This document shows, in pieces, positions 1-8,681 of a stretch of 26,038 nucleotides of DNA (within the stretch, counting starts at the first letter, position 1; each line of letters begins with the position of its first letter). The stretch spans positions 1-26,038 of the forward strand of contig CAJVXG010000002.1 in assembly GCA_913009215.1 (NCBI GenBank). Reading direction: 5' to 3'. The position numbers were made by a program, and so were the translations under genes. The stretch comes from an uncultured Gammaproteobacteria bacterium (lineage in GTDB: Bacteria; Pseudomonadota; Gammaproteobacteria; Acidiferrobacterales; CAJVXG01). The notes below the pieces were generated by a model, which was given only the letters and a program-made list of their open reading frames with translations, searched no databases and was not told where the DNA came from.

Positions 1-3000
1 CCGCTAGTAGATAAAAAGAACTGGAGCGGACAAGTGGTCCTTAATGCCAAGGGGGTAAACCTCGCTGCATTACCAAGAGTAATCAAGGAAAAAATCCCCG
101 CAAAAGTGAATGGTGTAGTGAATACCCAGATATTAAGCAGTTGGCAAGATGGATTGCCATCTGCGGTTCATGGTTCTATCGAGGTGTCAGGATTAAATGT
201 GAGCCTGAAACAAATGAAGGAGCCTATCAGAATAAGGCATCTGCTTGCAGATATGAGTCTGGTACGTTCCGGCAAGCATATTCAGCTGGATTTGAATGAC
301 CTGGTAGTGACCCTGAGGAAGCGACCCTGGCACGTGGGTCGGTTAAGGCTCAAGTATTACAAAAACCACAGCAGTCTGCATGTAAAATCTATCGATCTTG
401 GTGAGGCCACAAAACTAATTTCATCTCTGAACATCAGGCATAAGGCAATAAAGATCATAGAAAAACTCAAACCGGCCGGGGTCGTTTCAAACCTTAATCT
501 GCATATTACAGGGAAAGTCAGAAAACCCGATGACTTCCTTTTGACCGCGGACTTGAGGCGTTTATTTGTATTGCCTTACCGCAAGGCGCCGGGCATAGAA
601 GGCTTGAGTGGGACGTTCAGGGTGAGCAAGAAATCCGGCACCTTTGAGGTGAGCCCTGATCCATTTATTGTGGACTTGCCCAGGTATCTCAGGTACCCGG
701 TAGAAGTGTTGCGTGCTGAAGGTACCCTGAAATGGGTGAGGCATAACGATTATTGGCAAATAACAACAAGGAACCTGAAGGCCAAAGCGGCTGATGCGGA
801 AGGTGTAGCGCATGTCGATGTGAAAGTCCCCGTTGACAGGTCGATATCGCCATGGGTAAAGCTACGAGTCGATTTCCGCAACGGTATAGGGGCCCATGCA
901 AAACGTTATTTGCCGCTTAATGTAATGACAAAGAAAACTATCGACTGGTTCGATGGGGCGATACGTTCTGGAGATATCACCAGGGGCTATGTGATATACG
1001 ATGCAGCCGCACGTAAATTTCCACGCACGGCCGAAATGGGGGACTTTGAGGCTGTGGTGCACGTACGCAACGCTGATTTCCGCTTTTTGCCCGGTTGGCC
1101 CTCGGTAAAACAGGCCGATGTTGACCTGAAATTCAAACGTACAAGCATGATAGTTACTGCGACATCCGGCAAGTTGCAAAATCTTGATGTACGCAGACTT
1201 CTGGTGCAGTCGGATGAACTGGGCAAGAAGAGTGACAAGCCTATTAATGTGAGCGCAACATTGTTCGGGGATACTGGTAGTACTATTGCAGTGCTACGCA
1301 ATGGTATGAGCCAATACAAGGACAATGCCTGGCGCCATTTGCTGGCCCCGGGGCTCAGAGGTTCAGGAAACAATATCGCCCATTTTACTTTGCAACTGGA
1401 TCAGAAGAACTTCAAAAAGTACAGTCTTAATGGACAATATATTGCCAATAACAACAGTCTGTTTTTACCTGTGGCTCAATTAAGTGCTCGTCGAATAAAC
1501 GGCCCGGTATATTTTAATGAGAACGGTATACAGGAAGGTCATCTGCATGGAACTTTCTTGGGAGGTGTGGCAACCTTGGAAATACAAACAGTACAGACTG
1601 GCAAGAATTACGGATTAGAGTTCCAGGGTGAGGGAAATTTTACAGGTCGGGGCATTGGCGCCGCATTTGGTGCCTGGTTACAACCTTATCTATCCGGCAA
1701 GGGCAGTTGGCAGGGGAAATTGCTTTATCAGAACAATAGTCCGCACTTATCATTTTCAGCGGATACTTCGGGTTTGAGTTTAGGCTATCCGGTACCGTTG
1801 GCAAAGAGCGCCGGATTTATGAAAAAGGTGACGGCCAGAACGCTAAAGAGCAATAAACAACGCCAGTTGATTGTCGTGAATATGGGGCGCAGGGCAAGTG
1901 GTTTGTTTGAGTTTATCAAGCCACAGCAAAGCTGGACATTTTCTCGCGGCACCCTCGATATCGGACACAAGAGAAGACGCCTGCCAAAAACAAATGGTTT
2001 GCATATTTCGGCTACAGCAGGGTATCTGGATGCCGACGCCTGGTATTATCAAGTGATAAAGAAACAACGTGGTGATGGTGAGGTACCAGCATTTATTACG
2101 CGTATTAGCGGGAATATCGGCGCACTGGATATCTTTAATAGACGTTACGGTAAAACTTATATCGATTTGTCCAGGAAAAGAAATGTATGGTATGGATCTG
2201 TTCGTAGCAAGAGAGTGCGGGGACAAATGCGCCTGGCATTTGCACCGAAGAAGAATGATTTCCGTTTCAATCTTGCCCGTTTGGTTATTCCTGATCCTAA
2301 ACCTGGAGCAAAAGATAGTCACGATCCGCGCAATGTGCCCATTTTATTTTTGAAGGCAGCTTCTGTCAGATATCAGAACAAGGAATACGGTGCGGTAAGA
2401 ATTTCAGGATGGCCAATTCAGCATGGCTGGAGGCTGTCACGCTTTGATATCAATAATAAAGCCATGTCATTAAAGAGTACTGGTAAGTGGGTCTGGCGTG
2501 GAGGGCAACAGTGGTCAGAAAACAATTTGACACTGACAGCGCACGATCTGGGTAATACCCTGACCTTGCTGGGCAGTCCAGGTTTTGTCAAAGGCGGGAA
2601 GGGCGATTTGATGGCCAGATTGCGCTGGCGTGGTGCACCCTATGAAATGCATTACCCAAGCATGTCCGGCGTGGTGGAATTCAAGGCACGTTCGGGGCGC
2701 TTCCTGCAGGTGAAAGAAGGCATTGGCCGCATGCTGGGTGTACTTAATATCACGTCTATCATGCGATATTTGATATTTGATTTCAGGCCCATCTTTGGTA
2801 AAGGCTTTGCATTCAAAAAGCTGGATGGGAATGTGTCTCTTGTCCGCGGCAAGGCAAAAACCAGTATCTTTATTAAGGGTAAATCAGCCCACCTTGATAT
2901 TCGGGGTGATGTAAATCTTGCTGCTGAGACCTATAATCTGGTTATGGGAGTTACCCCGCAGTTGGCTGGCAGTGTCGCCGGCGCTGGCGCCTTGCTGTGG

Positions 3001-3180
3001 AATCCGGCCACGGCATTCTGGTTATGGTTGAGTCAGAAGATGTTTAAAAGAAAAATAGACAAGAAGACCCACACTTTGTATACGATAAAAGGCACATGGA
3101 AAGACCCGATCATTAAAAAGATACCAAAGCCAAAAACGGCGCCAACAAAGAACAAGACGGAAGAGGTTGAATTTGAATAG
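1..3180 (+). CDS. yhdP: YhdP family AsmA-like phospholipid transport protein, 3' part (5' end cut by window)
   Basis: The reading frame is open from base 1, so the true start lies upstream; about 1059 residues are visible. Full-length YhdP proteins run to roughly 1270 residues, so about 200 N-terminal residues, including the usual membrane anchor, are probably missing. The sequence is the repetitive, beta-rich, low-cysteine type of AsmA-like proteins. The C-terminal part (bases about 2590-3000) has the family signature: a GKGDLMARLRWRG stretch, then GRFLQVKEGIGRMLGVLNI and FGKGFAF, ending in a hydrophobic segment and a basic tail. YhdP, with TamB and YdbH, is known in E. coli to support phospholipid movement from the inner to the outer membrane. 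The stop overlaps the next gene's possible GTG start by one base. Its position before a nitrilase gene and tldD matches yhdP in pseudomonads and relatives. Family call is firm; function is by homology. Confidence 0.9.
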   Translation, partial: PLVDKKNWSGQVVLNAKGVNLAALPRVIKEKIPAKVNGVVNTQILSSWQDGLPSAVHGSIEVSGLNVSLKQMKEPIRIRHLLADMSLVRSGKHIQLDLNDLVVTLRKRPWHVGRLRLKYYKNHSSLHVKSIDLGEATKLISSLNIRHKAIKIIEKLKPAGVVSNLNLHITGKVRKPDDFLLTADLRRLFVLPYRKAPGIEGLSGTFRVSKKSGTFEVSPDPFIVDLPRYLRYPVEVLRAEGTLKWVRHNDYWQITTRNLKAKAADAEGVAHVDVKVPVDRSISPWVKLRVDFRNGIGAHAKRYLPLNVMTKKTIDWFDGAIRSGDITRGYVIYDAAARKFPRTAEMGDFEAVVHVRNADFRFLPGWPSVKQADVDLKFKRTSMIVTATSGKLQNLDVRRLLVQSDELGKKSDKPINVSATLFGDTGSTIAVLRNGMSQYKDNAWRHLLAPGLRGSGNNIAHFTLQLDQKNFKKYSLNGQYIANNNSLFLPVAQLSARRINGPVYFNENGIQEGHLHGTFLGGVATLEIQTVQTGKNYGLEFQGEGNFTGRGIGAAFGAWLQPYLSGKGSWQGKLLYQNNSPHLSFSADTSGLSLGYPVPLAKSAGFMKKVTARTLKSNKQRQLIVVNMGRRASGLFEFIKPQQSWTFSRGTLDIGHKRRRLPKTNGLHISATAGYLDADAWYYQVIKKQRGDGEVPAFITRISGNIGALDIFNRRYGKTYIDLSRKRNVWYGSVRSKRVRGQMRLAFAPKKNDFRFNLARLVIPDPKPGAKDSHDPRNVPILFLKAASVRYQNKEYGAVRISGWPIQHGWRLSRFDINNKAMSLKSTGKWVWRGGQQWSENNLTLTAHDLGNTLTLLGSPGFVKGGKGDLMARLRWRGAPYEMHYPSMSGVVEFKARSGRFLQVKEGIGRMLGVLNITSIMRYLIFDFRPIFGKGFAFKKLDGNVSLVRGKAKTSIFIKGKSAHLDIRGDVNLAAETYNLVMGVTPQLAGSVAGAGALLWNPATAFWLWLSQKMFKRKIDKKTHTLYTIKGTWKDPIIKKIPKPKTAPTKNKTEEVEFE

Positions 3181-3182
3181 TG

Positions 3183-3533
3183 ATGCAACACTGTAAATAT
3201 ATATTGCCATTCTTTTTGTATGCTGCTATCGGCCAGGCGGATGTGACCTATGGTGCGACTATTACAGAAGAGCAATGGTCGCGACCACGCACTGGCGTCA
3301 TGATTATCTCACTGCAGGAATTAAGCGGACTGATTAATCGTTTAGATCGTTTCCCCAACAGACACCTGGTATTGCAATACCGCACTGGCGATGATGGCAT
3401 CTTGTCGGTAGAGGAACTGAGGGCGTGGTTAATTGCCCTGGGTATCCCCTCGGATCGAATTGTCCTGATTCCGGGTCTTCATCAGACCGGGGTTGTAGAC
3501 ATCCGCATTAGTTCTGGCAGCAAACTGCAATAA
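3183..3533 (+). CDS. Small exported hypothetical protein
   Basis: A 116-residue protein I cannot assign to a named family. The first 20 or so residues (MQHCKYILPFFLYAAIGQA) look like a signal peptide, with a short charged start, a hydrophobic core and a plausible cleavage after GQA, so it is probably periplasmic. The mature part has a region reading LVLQYRTGDDG followed by VEELRAWLIALGIPSDRI and then LIPG. That looks like an alpha/beta unit. I saw no catalytic motif. I chose ATG 3183; a GTG at 3180 overlaps the yhdP stop and would add one residue. No good ribosome binding site sits close to either, which suggests translational coupling to yhdP. The stop overlaps the next ATG (TAATG). Being locked between yhdP and the nitrilase gene in a coupled run argues that it is a real gene. 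Confidence 0.75.
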   Translation: MQHCKYILPFFLYAAIGQADVTYGATITEEQWSRPRTGVMIISLQELSGLINRLDRFPNRHLVLQYRTGDDGILSVEELRAWLIALGIPSDRIVLIPGLHQTGVVDIRISSGSKLQ

Positions 3534-4342
3534 TGGAGTTCGCTGCCATCCAGATGGCTTCTGGTCCGGAGGTTGTCCAGAATCTGCAGAAAGCCGAAAA
3601 GTATATTCATGATGCAGCAAACGCCGGCGCCAGGTTAATAGCCTTGCCCGAGAATTTTGCATTAATGCCGAACAATGATCAGGATCGTTTAGAGGCCGCA
3701 GAGGATATGGGCAGTGGGGTAATCCAGAGTTTTCTTGAGGAACAGGCAAAACAAAATAACATCTGGCTTATTGGTGGGACGATTCCGATAAGAACCCATG
3801 ATCCTGAGAAGGTTATGGCGGGTTGCCTGGTTTATGATAATCATGGTTCTATACAGGCACGTTACGATAAAATACATCTGTTTGATGTATCACTGAGTGA
3901 AGATGAAACTTATCGGGAATCCGATTATATTTTGCCGGGATCGGACACTGTAGTGTATGAATCTCCCTGGGGGAAAATAGGGCTTGCTGTCTGTTATGAT
4001 TTACGTTTCCCGGAGATGTTTCGAGAAATGCTGACATGCGGGCTCGATGCGGTAGTCATACCATCTGCATTTACGGCACAAACAGGCAGGGTGCATTGGC
4101 GGGCGCTGCTGCAGGCTCGTGCCATTGAAAACCAGATATATATTATTGCCCCTAATCAGTACGGCGTTCATGCTAACGGGCGTGAAACTTACGGACATAC
4201 CATGATTATTGATCCGTGGGGAGAGATTTGCTGCTGCATGGAAACCGGGGGCGGATACATTAAATCAAAAATTGATCTGGACCATATAGTCCGGGTGCGA
4301 CAAATGTTACCGTGCTTACCACATCGGAGAATTGGTTCATGA
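3533..4342 (+). CDS. Carbon-nitrogen hydrolase (nitrilase superfamily), Nit1 / deaminated glutathione amidase type
   Basis: A 269-residue cytoplasmic amidase of the nitrilase superfamily. The catalytic triad is visible: Glu40 in ALPENFAL, Lys113 in YDKIHLFDV, and Cys154 in AVCYDLRFPEMFR. The YDKIHLFDV segment, the PSAFTAQTGRVHW stretch and the RETYGHTMIIDPWGE motif near the end are typical of the Nit1/YbeM branch. Members of that branch hydrolyse deaminated glutathione, a side product of transaminases, to alpha-ketoglutarate and cysteinylglycine. The start ATG overlaps the preceding stop, and the TGA stop overlaps the tldD ATG (ATGA), so translation is probably coupled across the three genes. 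The length is normal. The superfamily is certain; the exact substrate is inferred from sequence similarity and could be another omega-amide. Confidence 0.9.
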   Translation: MEFAAIQMASGPEVVQNLQKAEKYIHDAANAGARLIALPENFALMPNNDQDRLEAAEDMGSGVIQSFLEEQAKQNNIWLIGGTIPIRTHDPEKVMAGCLVYDNHGSIQARYDKIHLFDVSLSEDETYRESDYILPGSDTVVYESPWGKIGLAVCYDLRFPEMFREMLTCGLDAVVIPSAFTAQTGRVHWRALLQARAIENQIYIIAPNQYGVHANGRETYGHTMIIDPWGEICCCMETGGGYIKSKIDLDHIVRVRQMLPCLPHRRIGS

Positions 4343-5784
4343 GTGAAATTATAACGCTGGCAAAGAATGCATTACTGGAACCAGCGGGACTGGGTAATCA
4401 GGATATTGAGACGCTCATGGGGAAATTATGCTCGATGAATATTGATTATGCCGACATGTATTTTCAATATAGCTGTTATGAATCCTGGTCATTAGAGGAA
4501 GGGAGGGTGAAAAGCGGCAGTTATAATCAGGCGCGTGGTGTAGGGGTGCGTGCCATCAGTGGCGAGAAAACGGGATTTGCCTACTCTGATGCTATTCTTT
4601 TGCCATCATTGAGCAATGCGGTAGATGCTGCGCGGTCGATCGCAAAACAGGGTATGGACAAATCCATAGCCCTGACCTGGCCTGAAAAGCCGGAATTGAC
4701 CCTGTATTCCAGCGCCAACCCGGTGCAAAGTCTGGGTGATACAGACAAGGTGCAATTGCTCGAACAGGTCGATAAAAAAGTACGAAAGCTTGATTCACGT
4801 GTGCAGCAAGTAACAGCGAGTTTGTCGGGGGTTCATGAGGTAGTGTTGATTGCACGGAGTGATGGTGACCTGGTTGCGGATATACGACCCCTGGTTCGTT
4901 TAAACGTCAATGTCATAGTTGAACAGAATGGCAGACGGGAGCAGGGTGGCGCAGGAGGTGGAGGTCGCTTTGGGTATCAGTATTTTCTGGAGCATGGTCG
5001 TATCGATAGTTACGCCAAAGAGGCAGTCGATCAGGCATTGACGAATCTTGACGCCGTCGGATCTCCGGCGGGTGAGATGCAAGTTGTGTTAGGTCCGGGT
5101 TGGCCTGGTATCCTGTTGCATGAAGCAATCGGTCATGGACTTGAGGGCGATTTTAACCGCAAAGGCACTTCTGCTTTTTCAAACCGTATTGGTGAGCAGG
5201 TTGCCTCACCACTTTGCACTGTTGTAGATGATGGTACGATTGCCGATCGGCGTGGTTCCATGAATGTAGATGACGAAGGTACAGCAACTCAAAACACGAT
5301 GTTAATTGAGAAGGGTATGTTGCGTAACTATATGCAAGATACATTGAATGCGCGCTTGATGGGAGTCTCCTCAACCGGGAACGGCCGAAGAGAGTCATAC
5401 GCACACTTGCCCATGCCTCGTATGACCAATACTTATATGCTTGCAGGCGAAACTCCACCAGAGGAAATTATCGCAAGTGTCAAAAAAGGTTTATATGCCA
5501 AAAACTTTGGTGGCGGACAAGTTGATATTACTTCCGGGAAGTTTGTTTTTAGTGCCAGCGAGGCCTACCTGATAGAAGATGGTAAAATCGGAAGACCCGT
5601 CAAAGGCGCAACCCTGATCGGCAATGGACCGGATGTATTGACACGTGTGTCTATGGTAGGAAACGATCTTAGGCTGGATCCGGGAGTCGGTACCTGTGGC
5701 AAGGAAGGACAGAGCGTGCCCGTTGGTGTTGGCCAACCAACCATGAGGATTGATGGCCTCACTGTTGGCGGTACCCAGGAATAA
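4339..5784 (+). CDS. tldD: Metalloprotease subunit TldD
   Basis: This is the catalytic subunit of the TldD/TldE heterodimeric metalloprotease. In E. coli the complex processes microcin B17 and degrades unfolded peptides such as CcdA fragments. I chose ATG 4339, which overlaps the previous stop as ATGA and gives 481 residues, exactly the E. coli length. An upstream GTG at 4312 would add nine residues but lies inside the amidase gene. The zinc-binding motif HEAIGHGLEGDF places His261 and His265, and the third ligand is probably Cys453 in the C-terminal GVGTCGKEGQ segment. A glycine-rich stretch (GGAGGGGRFGYQYF) precedes the metal site, as in the family. The partner pmbA follows immediately. All key residues are intact. 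Confidence 0.96.
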   Translation: MSEIITLAKNALLEPAGLGNQDIETLMGKLCSMNIDYADMYFQYSCYESWSLEEGRVKSGSYNQARGVGVRAISGEKTGFAYSDAILLPSLSNAVDAARSIAKQGMDKSIALTWPEKPELTLYSSANPVQSLGDTDKVQLLEQVDKKVRKLDSRVQQVTASLSGVHEVVLIARSDGDLVADIRPLVRLNVNVIVEQNGRREQGGAGGGGRFGYQYFLEHGRIDSYAKEAVDQALTNLDAVGSPAGEMQVVLGPGWPGILLHEAIGHGLEGDFNRKGTSAFSNRIGEQVASPLCTVVDDGTIADRRGSMNVDDEGTATQNTMLIEKGMLRNYMQDTLNARLMGVSSTGNGRRESYAHLPMPRMTNTYMLAGETPPEEIIASVKKGLYAKNFGGGQVDITSGKFVFSASEAYLIEDGKIGRPVKGATLIGNGPDVLTRVSMVGNDLRLDPGVGTCGKEGQSVPVGVGQPTMRIDGLTVGGTQE

Positions 5785-5788
5785 TTGT

Positions 5789-7141
5789 ATGAAGACTTTG
5801 GTAAAAAGTGGTTTTACCCGTGACCGTATTGATGCCACCAGCGCACTGGTGCAGTTGGCGCTTGATAAGGCAAAAGCCAGCGGCGCCTCGGCGGCGGAAG
5901 CAAGCGCCCTGGTGGCCCATGGCCTGAGTGTGACGGTACGTCAGGGTGAAATCGAAACTGTCGAACATAATGAAGATAACAGTATCAGTGTTACCGTCTA
6001 TTATGGTGATACGCTGGGCTCAGCCAGTACTACAGACCTCGAGCAGGCCGCTGTTATAAAGGCCGTAGAGGCGGCGTGTGCTATTGCCCAGCATACTGCC
6101 GAAGATTCCTGTTTTGGACTCGCCGATACGGGCTTGCTGGCAAGCGAAATTCCGGACCTTGATCTTTATGAACCCAATTCGATAACTATTGAACAGGCTA
6201 TCGATAGTGCCAAAGCCTGCGAACAGATTGCCCTGGACAGTGATAGTAGAATTACCAACTCAGAAGGGGCCTCGTTGTCAATGCAGGAAGGGTTGGACGT
6301 ATACGGAAACACGAATGGGTTTTTGCACGGGCTTTTGCGTAGTCGATACAGTAAAAGCTGTAGTGTTATCGCGCAGGACGCCTCAGGGATGCAGCGCGAT
6401 TACTGGTATGATACAAGACGGCACTTTTCAGACCTGGAGAGCGATGCAAGCATTGGTCAAAAGACGGCTCATCGTACTTTGAGAAGACTGGGTGCCACTA
6501 AACTGTCTACCCGGCAGGCCCCGGTCATTTTTGAAGCACCAGTGGCATCCAGCCTGGTGTCCCATTTTCTTTCGGCCATCAGTGGTGGTAACCTGTATCG
6601 CCAATCATCATTTCTGCTGGACCATCTTGGTAAAGCGGTTTTTCCGGAGTATCTCTCTATAGAGGAACTTCCCCATATACCGCGGGCGCTGGCAAGCAGC
6701 CCGTACGACAATGAAGGGGTGGTTACCAATGAACGAACCCTGGTGCAGGCGGGTGTGTTACAGGGGTATCTTCTGAGTTCCTATACAGCGCGCAAGCTGG
6801 GTATGCAAACGACTGGAAATGCTGGCGGTCCGCATAATGTGATCATGAGTCACGGCGAATCGGATCTGGCCGGTTTACTCAGAAGTATGGACACAGGTCT
6901 CCTGGTCACAGAGTTGATTGGTTATGGCATCAATTCAGTGACTGGAGACTATTCGCGAGGTGCCGCAGGTTTTTGGGTAGAACGGGGTGAGATTCAGTAC
7001 CCGGTTGATGAGATTACTATTGCAGGTAATCTCAGAACCATTTATCAGGATATTGTTTCTGTTGGTAATGACATAGATACTCGTGGCACAATTCGTTGTG
7101 GGTCTGTCCTGATTGGTAACATGACAATTGCTGGTAATTAA
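5789..7141 (+). CDS. pmbA: Metalloprotease subunit TldE/PmbA
   Basis: This is the non-metal-binding partner of TldD. The two form a barrel-like heterodimer in which TldE shapes the substrate channel. I chose ATG 5789, four bases after the tldD stop, which gives 450 residues, the usual PmbA length. An upstream ATG at 5750 in the same frame lies inside tldD and would add 13 residues unlike the family N-terminus. The protein shares the TldD fold, for example AEASALVAHGLSVTVRQGEIE near the start and GNLYRQSSFLLDHLGKAVFP in the C-terminal half. It lacks a HExxxH motif, as expected. In many gammaproteobacteria a yjgA gene lies next to pmbA; here it is absent and mgtE follows after 106 bases. Confidence 0.95.
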   Translation: MKTLVKSGFTRDRIDATSALVQLALDKAKASGASAAEASALVAHGLSVTVRQGEIETVEHNEDNSISVTVYYGDTLGSASTTDLEQAAVIKAVEAACAIAQHTAEDSCFGLADTGLLASEIPDLDLYEPNSITIEQAIDSAKACEQIALDSDSRITNSEGASLSMQEGLDVYGNTNGFLHGLLRSRYSKSCSVIAQDASGMQRDYWYDTRRHFSDLESDASIGQKTAHRTLRRLGATKLSTRQAPVIFEAPVASSLVSHFLSAISGGNLYRQSSFLLDHLGKAVFPEYLSIEELPHIPRALASSPYDNEGVVTNERTLVQAGVLQGYLLSSYTARKLGMQTTGNAGGPHNVIMSHGESDLAGLLRSMDTGLLVTELIGYGINSVTGDYSRGAAGFWVERGEIQYPVDEITIAGNLRTIYQDIVSVGNDIDTRGTIRCGSVLIGNMTIAGN

Positions 7142-7176
7142 ACGGGCTGTTATTTTCATATTTACGCTTTTAAAAA

Positions 7177-7217
7177 GTGCAATCATCTGAAGATGCACCT
7201 TTCTCTGCCAGCAGAGA
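7177..7217 (+). other. Two adjacent hairpins in the pmbA-mgtE intergenic region
   Basis: The 106-base gap holds two inverted repeats. The first (7177-7198) pairs GTGC with GCAC and ATC with GAT around a TGAA loop, with a four-base bulge on the 5' side. The second (7202-7217) is a perfect six-base stem, TCTCTG with CAGAGA, around a CCAG loop. Neither is followed by a proper run of T, so a Rho-independent terminator is not well supported. They could form a structured mgtE leader or protect the pmbA 3' end. The gap is too short for the roughly 160-base Mg2+ (ykoK/M-box) riboswitch. The mgtE start has no clear Shine-Dalgarno sequence. Confidence 0.35.
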
Positions 7218-7247
7218 GAAGTAGGGTTAATAACAAGTCTTTAAATA

Positions 7248-8600
7248 ATGGCCAAATCTACTGAAAAGCAGAGTGATGATCGTGAGGCACTGAAGTCCGC
7301 GCTGAAAACAGAGCGCGATACTGATCTTCGCCTTGCCCTGGCCGATTTGCACCCGGCAGATATTGCCGATGTTCTGGAATCCATTCCCCTTGATCAACGC
7401 GAGAAGGTTTTTGCACAGATTGATAATGCGTTGATCGGTGAGGTATTGGTAGAGGTTTCAGAGGGCGTACGTCTCAATCTTCTGGAGAATCTCGATAGCC
7501 AGTCGTTGATTGCTGCTGCCAAGACGCTGGATACGGATGATGTTGCCGATCTTATTCCCGATCTGCCGGATGAAGTCATTGCAGAAATGTTGTTTGCGAT
7601 GGATAAACAGGATCGTCTCAGACTCGATTCTGTGTTGTCGTATCCGGAAGATACCGCTGGTGGTTTGATGAATGTCGACACTATTACTGTGCGCAATAAT
7701 ATCACGCTTGAGGTAGTGCATCGTTATTTACGCAGGCGGGGAGAATTACCGGAGAATACCAATAAGCTTTTTGTAGTGGACCGTGATGATTCATTACTGG
7801 GGACGATATTAATAGGCGATCTCCTGGTCAACGACCCTGAGTCACGTGTCAGTGAGCGAATGGATGCGGAGCCGGTTAGTTTTGAAGCTATGACATCTGC
7901 GAGAGAGGTTGCTGCTGCGTTCGAGCGTTATAACCTGGTTTCGGCACCGGTTGTTGATGATAAAGGCAAATTGATTGGACGAATAACGGTCGATGATGTG
8001 GTAGATGTCATACTGGAAGAAGCAGAGCATTCAGTGTTGGCGCCGGCGGGTTTGAAGGAAGATGAGGACTTGTTTGCACCGGTCCGTAGTAGTATCCGGA
8101 GCCGTGCCGTCTGGCTTGGTGTGAATCTGGTTACGGCGGTTATTGCATCCTGGGTGATTGGTCTTTTCGAAGACACGCTGCGCTCTGTGATTGCCCTGGC
8201 CGTGTTGATGCCTATCGTTGCCAGCATGGGGGGTAATGCGGGTACGCAAACACTAACCGTGGTTATTCGTGGCTTGGCGTTGGGCGTGATTACCGATAGT
8301 AACGCGCGTCGTGTACTGATTAAAGAGCTATTGATCAGTGTTATGAATAGTATGATCTGGGCGGTAGCGGTCGCTATTATTGCGATTATCTGGTATCGCA
8401 TGCCTGGCCTGGGCCTGGTCATTGCGCTGGCCATGTCAGTGAATTTATTGGTGGCGGCCCTGGCAGGAGTCAGTATCCCTATAGTGGTCCGGAAAATAGG
8501 AATAGACCCTGCCCTGGCCAGCGGTGTTATGTTGACCACAATTACCGATGTCGTGGGATTCTTTGTATTTCTGGGACTTGCCAGTCTTATACTGATATAA
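7248..8600 (+). CDS. mgtE: Magnesium channel/transporter MgtE
   Basis: A 450-residue inner-membrane Mg2+ channel, the same length as the Thermus thermophilus MgtE of known structure. Three parts are visible. An acidic N domain (about residues 20-125) has LADLHPADIADVLESIP. A CBS pair (about 130-250) has TAGGLMNVDTITV and VDDKGKLIGRITVDDVVDVI. A five-helix membrane domain runs from about residue 285 to the end. The last helix carries LTTITDVVGFFVF with Asp434, matching the pore aspartate of the family. In this family the cytosolic N and CBS domains sense Mg2+ and close the pore when Mg2+ is abundant. It is separated by 106 bases from pmbA and 81 bases from the next gene, so it is probably its own transcription unit. 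The start is the first ATG; its ribosome binding site is poor. Confidence 0.95.
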   Translation: MAKSTEKQSDDREALKSALKTERDTDLRLALADLHPADIADVLESIPLDQREKVFAQIDNALIGEVLVEVSEGVRLNLLENLDSQSLIAAAKTLDTDDVADLIPDLPDEVIAEMLFAMDKQDRLRLDSVLSYPEDTAGGLMNVDTITVRNNITLEVVHRYLRRRGELPENTNKLFVVDRDDSLLGTILIGDLLVNDPESRVSERMDAEPVSFEAMTSAREVAAAFERYNLVSAPVVDDKGKLIGRITVDDVVDVILEEAEHSVLAPAGLKEDEDLFAPVRSSIRSRAVWLGVNLVTAVIASWVIGLFEDTLRSVIALAVLMPIVASMGGNAGTQTLTVVIRGLALGVITDSNARRVLIKELLISVMNSMIWAVAVAIIAIIWYRMPGLGLVIALAMSVNLLVAALAGVSIPIVVRKIGIDPALASGVMLTTITDVVGFFVFLGLASLILI

Positions 8601-8640
8601 AACCCTGTTTATTTCACTGTAAACAAAGCTTGGGTAGTTC

Positions 8641-8649
8641 TGTTATAAT
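8641..8649 (+). promoter_or_regulatory. Likely extended -10 promoter for the WYL-like gene
   Basis: The sequence TGTTATAAT is a perfect -10 hexamer (TATAAT, 8644-8649) preceded by the TGn extension. No convincing -35 lies 16-18 bases upstream, which is normal for extended -10 promoters. A second TATAAT overlaps downstream at 8656-8661 without the TGn extension. Transcription would begin about 25 bases before the ATG at 8682, leaving room for the AGGA ribosome binding sequence at about 8673. Confidence 0.45.
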
Positions 8650-8681
8650 TAGTAATATAATCTGGTATCGTTCAGGACACT

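Noticed and set aside
1843..2322. 159-codon minus-strand open frame inside yhdP
   Set aside because: It is cysteine-rich with no domain pattern and is antisense to the conserved yhdP frame.
7084..7099. Sigma-54-like site TGGCAC with a downstream TTG
   Set aside because: The spacing to the -12 element is one base too long, and the site lies inside the pmbA coding region.
7142..7247. Possible Mg2+ riboswitch (M-box/ykoK) before mgtE
   Set aside because: The gap is 106 bases, shorter than the roughly 160-base riboswitch, and I could not see its conserved core.
7928..8539. 203-codon open frame on the minus strand inside mgtE
   Set aside because: It is antisense to the conserved membrane domain of MgtE, has a repetitive T/A/I/R composition typical of reverse frames of hydrophobic genes, and shows no recognisable motif.
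8606..8625. Inverted repeat TGTTTA / TAAACA after mgtE as a terminator
   Set aside because: The stem is A/T-only apart from one pair, with an eight-base loop and no T run after it.
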